Of a stretch of 64,000 nucleotides of DNA, positions 11,825 through 23,329 are shown one piece after another. This DNA comes from Pseudorasbora parva (taxonomy: Eukaryota; Chordata; Actinopteri; Cypriniformes; Gobionidae): contig NC_090179.1 in the NCBI RefSeq assembly GCF_024679245.1, positions 4,841,320 to 4,905,319 of the forward strand. The letters are read 5' to 3'. The notes under the pieces were generated by a model that was not told where the DNA came from, did not search any database, and saw only the letters and a program-made list of their open reading frames with translations. Position numbers and translations under genes: made by a program. Each line of letters opens with the position of its first letter. The stretch's first letter is position 1.

Positions 11825-12772
11825 CGACAACACCTGTGCCCCAACTGTAGATGGTACATCCAGTTCGTAAAATCTCACGAAAGTCAGCGGCGAGGACCAA
11901 CCCGCCGCGTTACAGATGTCCTGGATGGAAGCCCCCAACAGAAGTGCTTTACAAGCAGCTATACCCCTAGTAGAATGCGCCCGGAAAGCCAGAGGAGACG
12001 GCTGTCCGACCGCTTCATAAGCAAGTGAGATGGCCTCGACCACCCTCTGCTTAGACACTGGTGGCCCTTTCTTTGGGGCTCTGAAACAGACATACAATTG
12101 ATCAGTTTTAATTTTTCTTGCAAAGCAGATTTAATTTTTCCTGGTCTGACGTCACAAAAGGAGGAGGACAGAAGGCTTGCAGAGTAATGGGACCCCTTGG
12201 GCTCGTAGGAACCTTGGGGATATAACCTGGTCTGGAGTGAAGGAAGGCCTTTACCATGCCAGGCGCAAACTTTAGACATCAGGGCCCTACCGACAGGGAC
12301 TGAATGTCCCCAATTCTTTTAAGGGACGAAATGGCCAGTAAAAAGATGGTCTTAAGAGTCAGAAATTTCTCTGGCACTTCCTCAATCGGTTCAAAGGGGG
12401 CCTCAGACAGGCCCTGCAGAACAATGGCCAAATCCCAGGTCGGGACCCTCGAATGTACCACCGGCCTCAACCTTAAAGTGCCACGGAGGAAACATGTAAC
12501 TAACGGGTGTCTTCCCAAAGACACTCCACCCAAAGGAGTGTGGAAAGCAGCTAAGGCCACCACGTACACCTTTATTGTGGAGGGGGTCAACCCTGCTGAG
12601 AATCTAGCCTGGAGGAACTCCAGCACTGTACAAACCGGGCAGTTAACTGGGTCCAACTGGCGTTCTCTGCACCACACTGAGAACAATCTCCATTTTAGTG
12701 CATACAGTTTCCTCGTGGACGGAGCTCTGGAGTGAAGGATGGTCTCCACGACCTCAGTCGAGAGACCCTCTT
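11825..12772 (-). pseudogene. DIRS tyrosine recombinase, frameshifted
   Basis: The recombinase would insert the circular DNA copy by strand exchange. Its N-terminal core-binding part reads from about 12770 (RAPSTRKLYALKWRLF near 12640). The first catalytic Arg is in SSLKRIGD near 12310. After frameshifts between about 12280 and 12100 the C-terminal part contains the HxxR motif in RAHSTRGIA (near 11990) and the nucleophile Tyr in RFYEL (near 11870). All signature residues are visible but spread over several frames, so no working protein is made from this copy. Confidence 0.83.
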
Positions 12773-13800
12773 CTAGGAGCCTAGCCCCCTCAGAGACCAG
12801 GCCCACAGTTTCCATAACTCTGGGCGGGGATGAAAGAATCTCCCGCCCGCTTGAAAGAGGAGGTCCCTCCTGGTCGGAATCTCCATGGGAGAGCCTTCCA
12901 GGAGAGATATTAGGTCCGAGAACCAGATTCTGGTCGGCCAGCGGGGAGCCACTAATAGCACATGGACTCTGTCCCGCCGCACCCTCTCCAGAACTCCCAG
13001 AAGCAGAGCAATTGGGGGAAATTCGTACAGAGGCAGCCTCGGCCACTCCTGTACCATGGCATCCAGCCCCAGCGGGACAGTGGGAATTCTCTTCCGAAGC
13101 AAACAGATCTACTTCTGCTTTCCCGAATTTCAGCCACAGGAGCTCCACCACCTCGGGGTGGAGTCTCCATTCCCGGGCCTCGGCCCCTGCCTCGACAGGA
13201 TGTCTGCTTCCTGATTTAGGACCCCCGGGATGTAAACTGCCCTGATGGAACGCAGTTTCCCTTGGGCACACCAGAGGATCTGACGTGCCAGCTTGTATAA
13301 GGGGCGGGACCTCAGACCCCCCTGATGGTTTATATAGGCGACCACCAATGTGTTGTCTGACCTGACCAATACATGGTGGCCCCTGAGGACAGCCAGGAAC
13401 TGTTTCAATGCAAGAAACAGCCAGCATCTCTAGCCGATTTATGTGGACACCTTTTGAACTGAATCGCGTACCCCCTCTCTACTATCTGCAGCGACCCAAG
13501 AGATATATTCGACAGACGTTTCCACTTGTCTAGAAAATCTACTAAGGGAACCAGCCTCTCGAGGCTGGCCTCTGGTGTACTTTGAGCAACAAGTGCAGTG
13601 CCCTGAAACGGCGAACCGGCAGGGAACGCCTGACTAGACTGCTCGGGAGCCCCCCGAAGGGGAAGCGGACCACCCTCGGGTGGCCCACGGGGACCATCTG
13701 CGCCCCAGCAGTGCGGCGGGGTTGGCAGCGTGGCCCCCAGAGGGCACCGCAGGAAGATGGGTACCGCGTGCTGCGGAGGGGACAACCCTCAGCGTCCTGA
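12773..13800 (-). pseudogene. DIRS RT start, RNase H and linker, with RT core deleted
   Basis: On the minus strand an RT N-terminal segment is seen first (VPLVDFLDKWKRLSNIS near 13530, GYAIQFKRCP near 13460). Almost directly afterwards comes RNase H (KQFLAVLRGHH from 13408, SDNTLVVAYINH near 13350, GVLNQEADILSR near 13210). The usual RT palm with its YxDD-type site is absent, so several hundred codons were lost near 13435-13450. A linker with repeated shifts of frame leads to the recombinase. Confidence 0.78.
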
Positions 13801-15291
13801 CCCTTCTGGCGTCAGGAACGCTTTGACGAGGCCTTCTTGGCGATAAGGACTGTCCTCAGATCAGCCCTTCCCCTCGAAGGCCTCGTCTGAGAGTGCTGCC
13901 CCGCCTCCCAATCTCTTTGTGGAGGAGTACGGGTCGCGACGCTCTGCCTCTGTTGCGCCCTATGTGAGGAGCTCGTACCCGTCTTGTCTTTGGGCTGCTG
14001 TTTTTCTGCAGCAGCCCCTGGGACTTGGATTCGGAGAGGGAGGAACTGCTTTAGCCCCGCTGCCTGCTTTTTCGACTCCTGGAACCTCTCGGTGACAGAT
14101 TGTACAGCGTCACCGAAGAGGCCCGCAGGGGACAATGGCGCATTGAGCAGAAAGCTCTTTTCCCTCTCCTTAATCTCGGTGGGGTTCAACCACAAGTGCC
14201 TCTCCGGAGCCACCAAGGCTGCCATAGAGTGGCCCACACATCTGGCCGTCTCCTTGGTGGCCCGGAGAGCAAGATCGGCGGAGTGTCTAAGTTAATTTAT
14301 TACATCTCCCCCCACCTCATCTCTACCATCCAAGTCCCTTAGCAGGTCGGCCTGGTACGCCTGCATAATCGCCATTGTATGCAGGCACGCCACGGCCTGA
14401 CCTGCCGCCGAGTACGCTTTACCCACAAATGCTGATGTTGTCTTGAGCAGTTTGGTGGGTAAAGTCGGGGCCTTTAGGGATGATGCCGAGGAAGGCGAGA
14501 GATGGCTCGCAAGCGTCTCTTCGACCTTCGACATCGACCCATATCCATATTGTTTCAGCCCTATGATGTTACTATAGGTGGAAGTCTGCAGGCTGAACAC
14601 TATATGAAGCCAGCTTCCTCCACGACCTAGACACCTCGGTGTGCAGGTCGGGGAACAACGGCAGGCCCCGACGTCGAGGCTCCGCTGCACGAGAGGGCAG
14701 GAATCGCTCATCTAATTTACTTTTATGCTTGCGATGAAATTCTGATCTCTCTGCTGGCCAGTCAATATTTAATCTGGCCACCGCTCTCGTGAGCACCTCA
14801 ATAAGCTCCTCACTGGCTGGTGACTGAAGTGGCGAGTCTTCAGTCGCGATGCTCTCAACGTCCACCTCCTTAGAGCTGGATAGTTGGAGCACCTGTGCCC
14901 CGCCTGGGGGGGAAGAAACCGCAGGGCGGGCTTCCAAACCCCGAGACGAGGCGCTGGACGGTGCAGGTGAGGGTTGAGATAAGGCTGGGCCCGTCTCAAA
15001 CCCCTCTGCAAGGTCCATCTGTGAACCCCCCAACTGAAGCCGCCGCTCTGCCTCGGCAGCAGCGGGACCCGAGCCACGGGGAACACGAGCCGAAGCACCC
15101 TCCTCAAAGAGTGCCCGGCGGGAGCGCAGCGTTCTTAATGGAAGCCGCTCACAGTGCTCGCAAGCAGCCCCCTCGAGGGCTGCCTGAGCGTGCTGCGCTC
15201 CCAAACAGACTACACACAGAGAATGTGTATGGCCACCCGTGATGTAGCGAGGGCAGGGATGAACACACCTCCTGAACTGTTTGCTCGCCAT
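13801..15291 (-). pseudogene. DIRS gag-like protein, frameshifted
   Basis: The frame opens with ATG at 15289-15291 and the Cys-rich start MASKQFRRCVHPCPRY, followed by CVVCLG and CEHC, which look like zinc-binding pairs. Later parts (AAGQAVACLHTMAIMQAYQ near 14390, HLWLN..KEREKSFLLNAPLSP near 14160) are in other frames. A C-terminal Arg/Gln/Ser-rich segment ends near 13815. This corresponds to the first ORF of fish DIRS elements, which is presumed to package the RNA. At least two frameshifts break it. Confidence 0.75.
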
Positions 15292-15422
15292 AATCTTCTT
15301 TTTTTTCTTTTATGTTACTATATATACTGATATATTTAACAAAGGTGGAACAATTCTCTCTCATAGACAGACAAAAACACCATATAGACAGACAGGTTCA
15401 AACAGATCGCTTGCTGAAGGCA

Positions 15423-15577
15423 CAGAAGCTGGTTTCTGTTTGTGTTCGCGGATGCTTTATAGTTTCCGGTCGATGACGTCACCCCGTCTATGACGTTCTA
15501 TCTCCTGATTGGACTGGTTCTACACGCCCTTCACGACGCAATCACGCAGAGTCGTTCTCACAGCGTTTCGATGCAGC
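15423..15577 (-). repeat. DIRS inverted terminal repeat, 5' end copy
   Basis: This is the complement of 11483-11637. In element orientation it lies upstream of gag, carries tataaag on the minus strand near 15450, and probably contains the promoter. Confidence 0.8.
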
Positions 15578-16788
15578 TCGAGTTCCCAGATAGGGAACAC
15601 TCATTTTACCTGGTCAAAAACAGCTCTGTTTTTTTTTCAGCAAGCTGTTCTCGTGCATACGGCTTTAAATGCTAATGAGCTTTGCTCACCCCGCCCCTCT
15701 GTTCTGTGGGGGCTTTCACACACACACACATAAGGAGTGTTGCCGTTGACAACAGTAGAGCCGAAAGAATGGCGATGCGAGTCTCTGAGGAGATCTGTGC
15801 AACTTTAGCCATATGAACCGGTGTCTGACTACGGGACAAGACGACAGCTGCAACGAAATTCAACAATTAAGGCTAAACAGGACATTTCTGAATAGTTGGT
15901 TAACGTAAAGTCACTGATCTGTCTTTATGAACAGGCAGGGTAACGTTAGCGATGAATGCTATGTGTTTACTGATGTTTACATTAGTTCATTGACAGATTG
16001 ATGTTACTGCTAATGCCAATAAAAACGTTTTTTTCTTTAAATGTTGCCTTGTCAGTGATGCTTAACATTATCAATGCAGTGGAATAACTGTTACAACACG
16101 ATTTATTTATTATTTGACAGTAACTTATAAACCATCTACATAATTAAGCTTATGTTAGTTACCACGTCCACGTTAACTTTATCACCAGCGTACAGTTTGT
16201 AACAACACAATAACCATAACGCGTTGTTCATTATAAACGTGGGGTTATGAATTATATTGAGAACTACATACATAGAAAGCATGCAGTAATGTAACTTACC
16301 AACTTTAGCTGCATTCATCCTGAAGCGTGTAACTTTACACGTTTTAAACTACTCAGATTTATGTCTCGCGCAGACATAAAAACATTGACGAAAACAAAAC
16401 TCAGCCACTGCGTCTTGGGTGGTTTGGATTTAGGAACATCAGAATGACTGCTGTGTTCATTATTACACCCAAGATCAGAACACTACAATCGCTTAGACGC
16501 CATTCTGCTCCAGCCTATTCACAATGGCAGACTGTGACAGAGCTCGCTCAGGGCGGGTCTGAGATGCAACTGCTTGTCAATCAACAGTCGTGGGAGGGGT
16601 GTCGGGCCGTGTGACGTCACACTGCCGAACGGCTCGATTTGAGACAGGGGAAAACATATAAGGACATTAAAAAAAAAACACTTGATGGATTTTTATCATT
16701 ATAGGATGATTGTGTACAGGCACTGCCAACACACATTTCCATACAATCAGCTTGTAAAAGTGCATGTACCATTATATGACCCCTTTAA

Positions 16789-17372
16789 ACAGCCACCATT
16801 TTAGAAAACATTACTTGCAATCTGTTGTTACATTTATCTGTGATTTAAGGCAATTATACAATTATGCAATATGGAAAATCAAATAAAAAATTATTTCAAA
16901 TCTAAGTGTTTGAGTTAATCTACAAAATATTAATGAGATACAGTGTGAGACCTAGTGTCCCTCAGGGATGGTCAAACAGAAACTTGAAAAACATGAACTT
17001 GCTTCACTTAAAGCTCATATTCATGTTGTTATGGGCCAGTATCAAAGAGTTTTGATTGTTAGCAAAAATACAGCCCTTCTTTAATATGGATGGTTTGTGG
17101 GAATATGCATGTCTAATTGTTTTGTGCTGAAGTAACATTGGAATAAATGCCATTCTCTAGAACTGCTGGTGCAAGCTGTGTGCACACTGGAATCCGTCAT
17201 ATTTACAATTAAAGCTTTTTTACCATAATGTGTCCAATAATGGGTTAGCTGTATTCTACTTTGGTTAACAAGGAGTTTCTACAGTACTGTGTAAAGACAT
17301 TTTTCCAATTTATTTTTATAACATTTCTGCATTTTGGATTGCATTTCAATATTGCTAATATATATGGCAATA
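16789..17372. other. No feature recognised
   Basis: AT-rich sequence between two transposons. No gene or bounded repeat was seen. Confidence 0.5.
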
Positions 17373-17374
17373 TG

Positions 17375-18522
17375 CACCGATCAGGCATAACATTATGACC
17401 ACTGACAGGTGATGTGAATAATACTGATCACCTCTTCAGTGTGTCGGAGTGATATATTAGGCAGCAAGTGAACATCTTGTCCTCAAAGTTGATGTGTTAG
17501 AAGCAGGAGAAATGGGCAAGTGTAAGGGTTTGAGCAAGTCTGACAAGGGACAGATTGGGATTTTCTTTTTTTATTCTTACACATGGTATTCTTATTTATC
17601 ACGCATATGTTATCACTATTTGAATTTCTATGTAAAGCACTTTGAATTGTCATTGGATATGACATGTGCTATACAAATTAACTTGCCTTGCCTTGATGGC
17701 TAGATGACTGGGTCAGAGCATCTCCAAAACTGCAGCTCTTCTGGGGTGTTCCCAGTCTGTAGTGGTCAGTTTTTATCAAAAGTGCTCCAAACAAGTGATT
17801 CAATCAAGCAGACGAGCTACTGGAGCTCAAATTGCTCAAGATGTTAAAGCTGGTTCTGATAGAAAGGTGTCAGAATAAACAGTGCATCCCAGTTTGTTAG
17901 CAGTCAGGGTACTCATGCTGACCCCTGTCTACTGCCAAAAATGCCAACAGTGGACACAGGCCAGCAATGGAAGGCTGTGACGTGGATGGCTGGGTTTATG
18001 TGCGTAATTTACCATGGGAACACATGGCACCAGGATGCACTATGGGAAGAAGGCAAGCTAGCGGGGGCAGTGTGATGCTTTGGGCAATATTCTGCTGGGA
18101 AACCTTGGGTCCTGCCATCCACGTTACTTTGACACCTACTACCTACCTAAGCATTGCTGCAGACCATGTCCACCCTTTCATCGAAACTGTGTTCCCTGAT
18201 GGCTGGGTCCTCTTTCAGCAGGATTTGTGCCCTGACACAAAGCACAAATGCTTCAGGAATGGTTTGATGAGCACAATCATAAGTTTGAGGTGTTGACTTG
18301 GCCTCTAATTCCTCCGATCCCAATGAAATGGAGGGATCCGCACCTCACAACTTACAGGACTTAGAGGATCTTCTGCTAACATCTTGGTGCCAGATACCAC
18401 AGCACACCTTCTAGTGGAGTCAGGGGTCTAGTGGAGCCTCGATGGGCCAGGGCTGTTTTGGCAGCAAAAGAGGGACCAACATGATATTAGGAAGGTGGTC
18501 ATCATTTTTTGCCTGATCGGTG
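17375..18522 (+). mobile_element. Second Tc1/mariner family, decayed copy
   Basis: The ends CACCGATCAGGCATAAC (17375) and TTTGCCTGATCGGTG (to 18522) are inverted repeats, with TA at 18523-18524 and a degenerate TG on the left. Internal sequence follows the known pattern of a fish Tc1 transposase gene: start ATG near 17512 (MGKCKGLSKSDKGQ), and a central portion at about 17967-18296 with GRRQASGGSVMLWAIFCWETLGP. Large internal deletions, many frameshifts and a LINE-tail insertion (17556-17697) are present. The catalytic Asp and Glu motifs are degraded. Confidence 0.8.
17556..17697 (+). mobile_element. 5'-truncated LINE/SINE tail
   Basis: About 140 bp interrupt the Tc1 transposase between 'cagattgggat' and 'gatggctag'. 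The insert ends with 'gtgctatacaaattaacttgccttgcc', a non-LTR 3' terminus followed by a short CTTGC-type repeat. The source family is uncertain. Confidence 0.6.
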
Positions 18523-18524
18523 TA

Positions 18525-18837
18525 TAATTCAGATTTGTAAGTGTATGAAAAAAGTTAGTACAAATGGATTTAAAGTCATGTCTGGGCTATTTTAAATCCA
18601 TCCTTCCTTGCACTACATATATTTGAAAAATTGTATTTACACCAAATTCACAGACAGATTAGTGACCCAAACAATACAACCCAAACAACAGTTTAATACA
18701 CAGATGAAATGATGGTGTAATGCAAGTAAGTAAACGGCAGATATACAGTTACAAGAGTGATAGCTGGAGGATAACTTGGAAAAACTTTAAGTGGATAAAG
18801 TTGTCTCCTAGTCTCATTAGGGAAAAAATGCATATGA
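18525..18837. other. No feature recognised
   Basis: Noncoding DNA between two decayed transposons. Confidence 0.4.
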
Positions 18838-19894
18838 GAAGGTATTTCAACAAGAATTTGGTGTTTCTGAGGTAATATTTGCCTGTTCATCCAGTAGAGC
18901 AAAGACCAAATGACCATCTCATCAGCATACATGCACTGAATAAAAAAATGAGAATTTTAGTATCCTCAAAACTCATTAGACACGTAAACCTTATTTCCTC
19001 TGGCTTTCTAATTTTATTTACATAATTTATTTACTGGTGTATCAAAAGTTGCTTGTAATGACATAAAGAATACACTCACTTCAGATGTCAAAATATCTTT
19101 TCCTGAAAATAGTTCACTAACAGTCATAAAACACAGACAGCCCTTTCACAAAAAACAGTTCCATTTACGGTGGGAAATGAGAGAGAGCTTATTTGACTCT
19201 GACACCTTACTTGCAGCGCTCATTTAAAGTGCTCGATATCCAGTGGCCTTGAAACATCACACACTAAATAACAATAATGCAGTCAAACTTTTTGTCCTAT
19301 TATTTCCAACCACTAGCAAGCCCAAATATGCAAACAGTATTCTAGAAATATGATAAATTCCAAAAAACAACAACTTTTGACTTCCAAAATCTATAAGCGA
19401 CTTCATAAAAAAAAAGCCCCAAGTCGTGTATTATAAGGGGACTTGGCTACTCTGCTTGCATGCAGCTGCTGCACCATGAAAACCCATTCTATGAAGCTCC
19501 CGTCGCACAGTTTCTGTGTTGATATTAATGCCAGTGGAAGTATGGAGCTCTTCAACTATGGAATCAGCAGAGCTTTGGCGACTCTTATGTACCATCAGAC
19601 TCAGTACTCAGCGACTACTCTCTGTGAATTTACATGCTTCATGGCTGAGTTGCTGCTGTTCCTAAAATCTAGCAAGGATGAAATTTCAAGAACTGGCTTA
19701 TTACAAAGGTGCCATTCTATCACATTACCACATTTGAATTCACTGAGCTCTTCAGAATGATCCATTCTTGCACAAATGTTTGTAAATGCTGTCTGAGTGG
19801 CTATGTGCATGATTTCATACACCTGTAGCAATGGGTCTGATTGAAACACATGAATTCAAGAGTTAAGAGTCCCAATACTTTTGTCCATATAGTG
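18838..19894 (-). mobile_element. Third Tc1-like family, remnant
   Basis: The right end (ccaatacttttgtccatata, 19872-19891) is a well-known fish Tc1-like terminus. The minus-strand frame at 19601-19849 reads the start of its transposase (MDHSEELSEFK then NKPVLEISSLLD), the helix-turn-helix region. A separate patch at about 18840-18910 (caagaatttggtgtttctg, ttcatccagtagagca) matches the opposite end of the same gene. The middle is lost or replaced. No intact catalytic motif remains. Confidence 0.65.
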
Positions 19895-19986
19895 CATGTT
19901 TAAAACTTTTTATGCAGTGTACAACACTGTAATATCAAATTAGGGTTAGGGTCATAATCTGTAAAAAATGAGAAATCTTATTTTAA

Positions 19987-20369
19987 AGGAATAGTTCACT
20001 TTAAAGTGAAAATTACCCCAAGACTTGCCCTCAAGCCATCCTAAGAGAATATAATTTTGTTCTTTCTAATGAACACAATCAGAGCTATAGTAATAAATAT
20101 GCTGATGTTTCCAAGCTTTATAATGGCAGTGAACAGGGCTCTAGTTTTGAAGCTCAAAAAATCTCATCCATCTATTAGAAACATTCTCCACCCGGCTTCG
20201 GGGGTTAATAAAGGCCTTCAGAAGCTAATTGATGGGTTTGTGTAAAAATATCCCATTCTCCGCCATTATAAAGCTTGGAAATATAACTCTTGTTGTAGTC
20301 GTCTGACCTAGGATGACTTGAGGATGAGTAAATCATGGGCTAATTTTTATTTTAAAGTTAACTAATCCA
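19987..20369. mobile_element. TTAA-flanked MITE
   Basis: The element starts AGGAATAGTTCACTTT and ends with GTTAACTAATCCA, with TTAA at 19983-19986 and 20370-20373. The start and the internal phrase 'ggttaataaaggccttcagaag' are typical of an abundant cyprinid MITE. A related, truncated copy lies at 49996-50290, and a scrap starts near 54773. No coding capacity. Confidence 0.68.
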
Positions 20370-20373
20370 TTAA

Positions 20374-21000
20374 GATCTCCATGATAATTAAGTATTTTTA
20401 AAATTATGTTCTGGATATGTGCACATAATCTGGTTTTTAACCCATCCCACTTTCTATCCTGTTTATTTCTGTCCCAAATAAGGTTTCACACAGTCAAACA
20501 AATATGCTATTCAATTGTACAGCCAAATAGGATACTTTATCATCATGCAATCTTGATTCGTGGTAGTCCTCAAGTTCTGAGCAAGACTGGAAACTTTCAA
20601 AAGTTTCTTGCCCAGATAATGAAATCCACAGAGATCTGTTCCAGGGATTGAACACTGAAGTCTTTAAGCACTTTCGGCAGATGGGGCTGGCACGAAGTTG
20701 TGACCTCTAGGAGCAGCCAATGGACAGAACAGTTGTTTTCTATTTACAAGTCACTGAGTAGATTTATGGTCCAGAAACAGGCTTTATCAGCCACAGAGGC
20801 ATTTTAAACTCTCTCCAGTCAATGGGCCAATATTAAACAATTTTATAAACAAATAATGTGAACAAATGGGGGTTTGCTCTGGCTCTAGCAAAAGGGAATG
20901 CATTAGCACAGGTGGAAAGAATGTTTCAACAAAGTACATGAAAAGGTACCGCTCTCTCAGGTCTGGTGAAAAGCCACCAGCCCCTGTAACCGACACAGTT
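20374..21000. other. No feature recognised
   Basis: Noncoding; the small open frames show no motif. Confidence 0.45.
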
Positions 21001-21004
21001 TGTC

Positions 21005-21292
21005 ACACTTTATATTAGCTGTCCTTAACTACTATGTACTTACATCAAAAAATAAGCACAATGTACTTATTGTGTTCATATTGTATTGGAAAACAGTTTT
21101 GCTACTATTGAGGTGGGATACGTGTACGTTTAGGGGCAGGTTTGGTGGTATTGGTTAGTGGTTATGGTGTAAGGGAAAACTCAAAGAGTGCAATTATAAA
21201 AGAAATGCATTTTAGCTGTAATTACATGCAAGTATTTTTAAATATAAGTACAATGTGATAACATGTATGTACATAAAAAGTGTAACATTTCC
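21005..21292. mobile_element. MITE-like repeat
   Basis: The sequence 'cactttatattagctgtccttaactactatgtacttacat' at the left is partly complementary to 'atgtatgtacataaaaagtgtaac' at the right. The central 'gtttaggggcaggtttggtgg' block is typical of a common fish MITE. Exact ends and target duplication were not determined. Confidence 0.5.
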
Positions 21293-21299
21293 ATTATAG

Positions 21300-22499
21300 G
21301 TAAATTGACAGTGAATCCATGTGCAGTTTTATTCAATAAACTGAATATAAAACTCAATCAATGGGCAACACGAACAAAGCTAGACAAGCAACAATGGAAA
21401 CATAAGGGCTATTTATAGAGGGTATGCATTGACGTCACTTTCTCGCCGAACACACACCCTCAGCCGGACTGAGTGGCAGAAGAGCTGCTGCGTGACTGGA
21501 GTTAATAGGGGGAAAAGCAAGTAAAACAAACGGTTATCAGTTAAAACTAAAGGTTGGACTCTATATAGTGTTCCTTAAAACTTACCAAAGATTCAGTTAT
21601 CCGTGAATATTGACATGCAGCCAGGAATCTTGTTTCCTGACATTTATATGAGCCTGATTTTGATGGCAGGGAAATACATAAAGAACATTTGCTTGTGAAT
21701 GCTTTATATGTGGTCTGGCGATAGGTTGTTTGTTTTACTGATGACACAGGACATATAATACAATATTAACAGGGTTTTTTCTATTCCCAGACTGCACTTG
21801 AAGCAGTGCAGCATTAACCATGCAAAATATAGGAATTGGAGTAGAAGAGATAAAGATGGTATACAATCTCTGGAAACAATAAAGCTTGGTTTTCACAAAT
21901 GTGTACCTCTCTTTTTTCCATTAACTAACTTAGGCAACGGTAGCAGCCTCACACTCTGAAAAACAAATGCACACAATTAGAGCATTTGTAAGCAGAGAAA
22001 AACAAACAAATAATCTGTTCATAGTAAATGACAAATACACAGAAATTAAACTAGAAAATCACATTCAGTACAATCAATGTCTTTCACAGATTACTACACA
22101 ATTCAACATTGTCAGTAAGTGAATAAACAATTGTTAACTAAACAACTGAAATTAAACAATTCAAACTTGATGATTTTTTCATCATCACTCTACATCATTT
22201 ACACATTTCACAGCGAATGATGACCTCAACTTTCCTCTGTAGGCAGTAAATGGAAGAATATACAACTTTCTCAACATTTGGAACACATGGAATCAAAATA
22301 ACACTGTAATTGTACTTGTTTCGATAAAACACATGTAAATGAGACACAAACACTTTTGAAGTCAACAAAATTTAATAAAACTCACTCTGATGCTTCACAC
22401 TTCATGCTCTGGAGCACTTTTCTACCCTCTTGAATCAACAAGATTATCATATATCAATGACCCTGGTATACATAAAATTATACACAAAATTAACCTGTG
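21300..22499. other. Mostly featureless; one repeat-like patch
   Basis: A patch at about 21425-21520 (gcattgacgtcactttctcgcc then tcagccggactgagtggcag) resembles a recurrent fish transposon segment, but I could not bound it. The remainder is AT-rich without a gene. Confidence 0.4.
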
Positions 22500-22800
22500 T
22501 CAAATTCCCTGTGTGTTTTATGGATTTTGACGTTATTTCCTGTTGTGTTTTTGTTTTGTAGTCCTTTGTAGTTGTTTCATGCTGATTTAGTTCTCCAGGT
22601 ATTTTCGATCTGTTACGCCCCCTTGTTACCTTGTGTATTTATTTTTAGTGCTTGTGTTTCACCCATGGTTTATCAGTCGTTGTACATATGTATTATTGTG
22701 GTGTCATGAGTTTCTTGTCTTTCTTAGTTTTGTCAGTCCTGCCCGTAGATTCGCTTCATTGTCTGCTCAATCCACACCAAACGTTACACCCTGACGATAT
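22500..22800 (+). other. LTR-like sequence
   Basis: T-rich sequence with repeated 'ttttgt/cctgt' words and 'gtgtatttatttttag' resembles a retroelement LTR in plus orientation, similar in style to 10110-10475 and 53275-53530. No terminal TG..CA or target duplication was found. Confidence 0.3.
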
Positions 22801-22980
22801 ATCATCACTTACTCTTCGAGGGAAATTCATTGAAGTGATTAACTGTAGTGTCATGAGAGTTACGTGAACAGAGAGAATCACCATGCAGGTTTTGGACAGT
22901 TGGACAATTAAGTATTGAGAAAATATTGAGAAATATGCTCTTCCCCTTCAGTCGGTCACGTTCGATGTAGGTCAAAACTA

Positions 22981-23120
22981 GACCGACGAATGGGGATCAC
23001 TTCTGGGAGCCCCTATCAGCTTCGAGATTCAGAAAACGGGCCAATGGACATTGGCGTGCGTGCTTTGCACCCCGCCCCGCTGCGCGGGTATAAAGCGGAA
23101 GCGCTCACCACGCACCATTG
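22981..23120 (+). repeat. DIRS-2 left inverted terminal repeat
   Basis: The segment gaccgacgaatggggatcac ... ccaccacgcaccattg is complementary to 25779-25927. It contains gggtataaagcgg near 23088, a likely TATA box for plus-strand transcription. Confidence 0.82.
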
Positions 23121-23269
23121 TCATCTGACTGCCTGCTATCTAGCAAGAGAAAAAGAGAAAGCGTGTGCCGGGGGAAATTGCTCTTGTGTTGACCAAACGG
23201 CACAAGACAGCGTGATCTCACTGCTGCTGAGAGAGCTGCTGTTTTCACAGCAAACTGAGCAAGTCGCAC

Positions 23270-23270
<1 letters not shown>

Positions 23271-23320
<50 letters not shown>
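23271..23320. repeat. (AC)n microsatellite
   Basis: About 50 bp of AC repeats at the deletion junction between the left repeat region and the recombinase of DIRS-2. It encodes a run of Thr-His in the long open frame that passes through it. Confidence 0.95.
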
Positions 23321-23321
<1 letters not shown>

Positions 23322-23329
23322 CCCCAAGC

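Larger units (their letters stand above)
11435..15598 (-). mobile_element. DIRS-like tyrosine-recombinase retrotransposon, RT-deleted
   Basis: This minus-strand element has gag, a short start of RT, RNase H and tyrosine recombinase in the DIRS order. It has inverted terminal repeats (11483-11637 and 15423-15577) and an internal complementary region (11689-11762). Both junctions show AAC, as expected for DIRS integration without a target duplication. The RT catalytic core is missing: the frame passes from the early RT motif GYAIQFKRCP to RNase H within a few dozen bases. Such a copy could only move with help from a complete relative. Multiple frameshifts are present. It inserted into the TTAA element at 11328-16784. 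Confidence 0.88.
11328..16784. mobile_element. TTAA-flanked DNA element (piggyBac/Kolobok-type), split by a DIRS insertion
   Basis: The ends AGGGGTCATATAATG (11328) and CATTATATGACCCCT (to 16784) are exact inverted repeats and are flanked by TTAA at 11324-11327 and 16785-16788. Without the DIRS element inside (11435-15598) about 1.3 kb remains. It has no transposase frame, so it is non-autonomous. The right part (15599-16784) contains GC-richer promoter-like sequence with the perfect palindrome gtgacgtcac at 16611-16620, a CRE/ATF-type site. TTAA duplications are used by piggyBac and Kolobok transposases; the sequence alone does not decide between them. Confidence 0.8.

Noticed and set aside
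12304..13245. Plus-strand open frames of 143 and 168 codons in the DIRS element
   Set aside because: They are antisense shadows of the GC-rich recombinase and linker on the minus strand; no motif is present.
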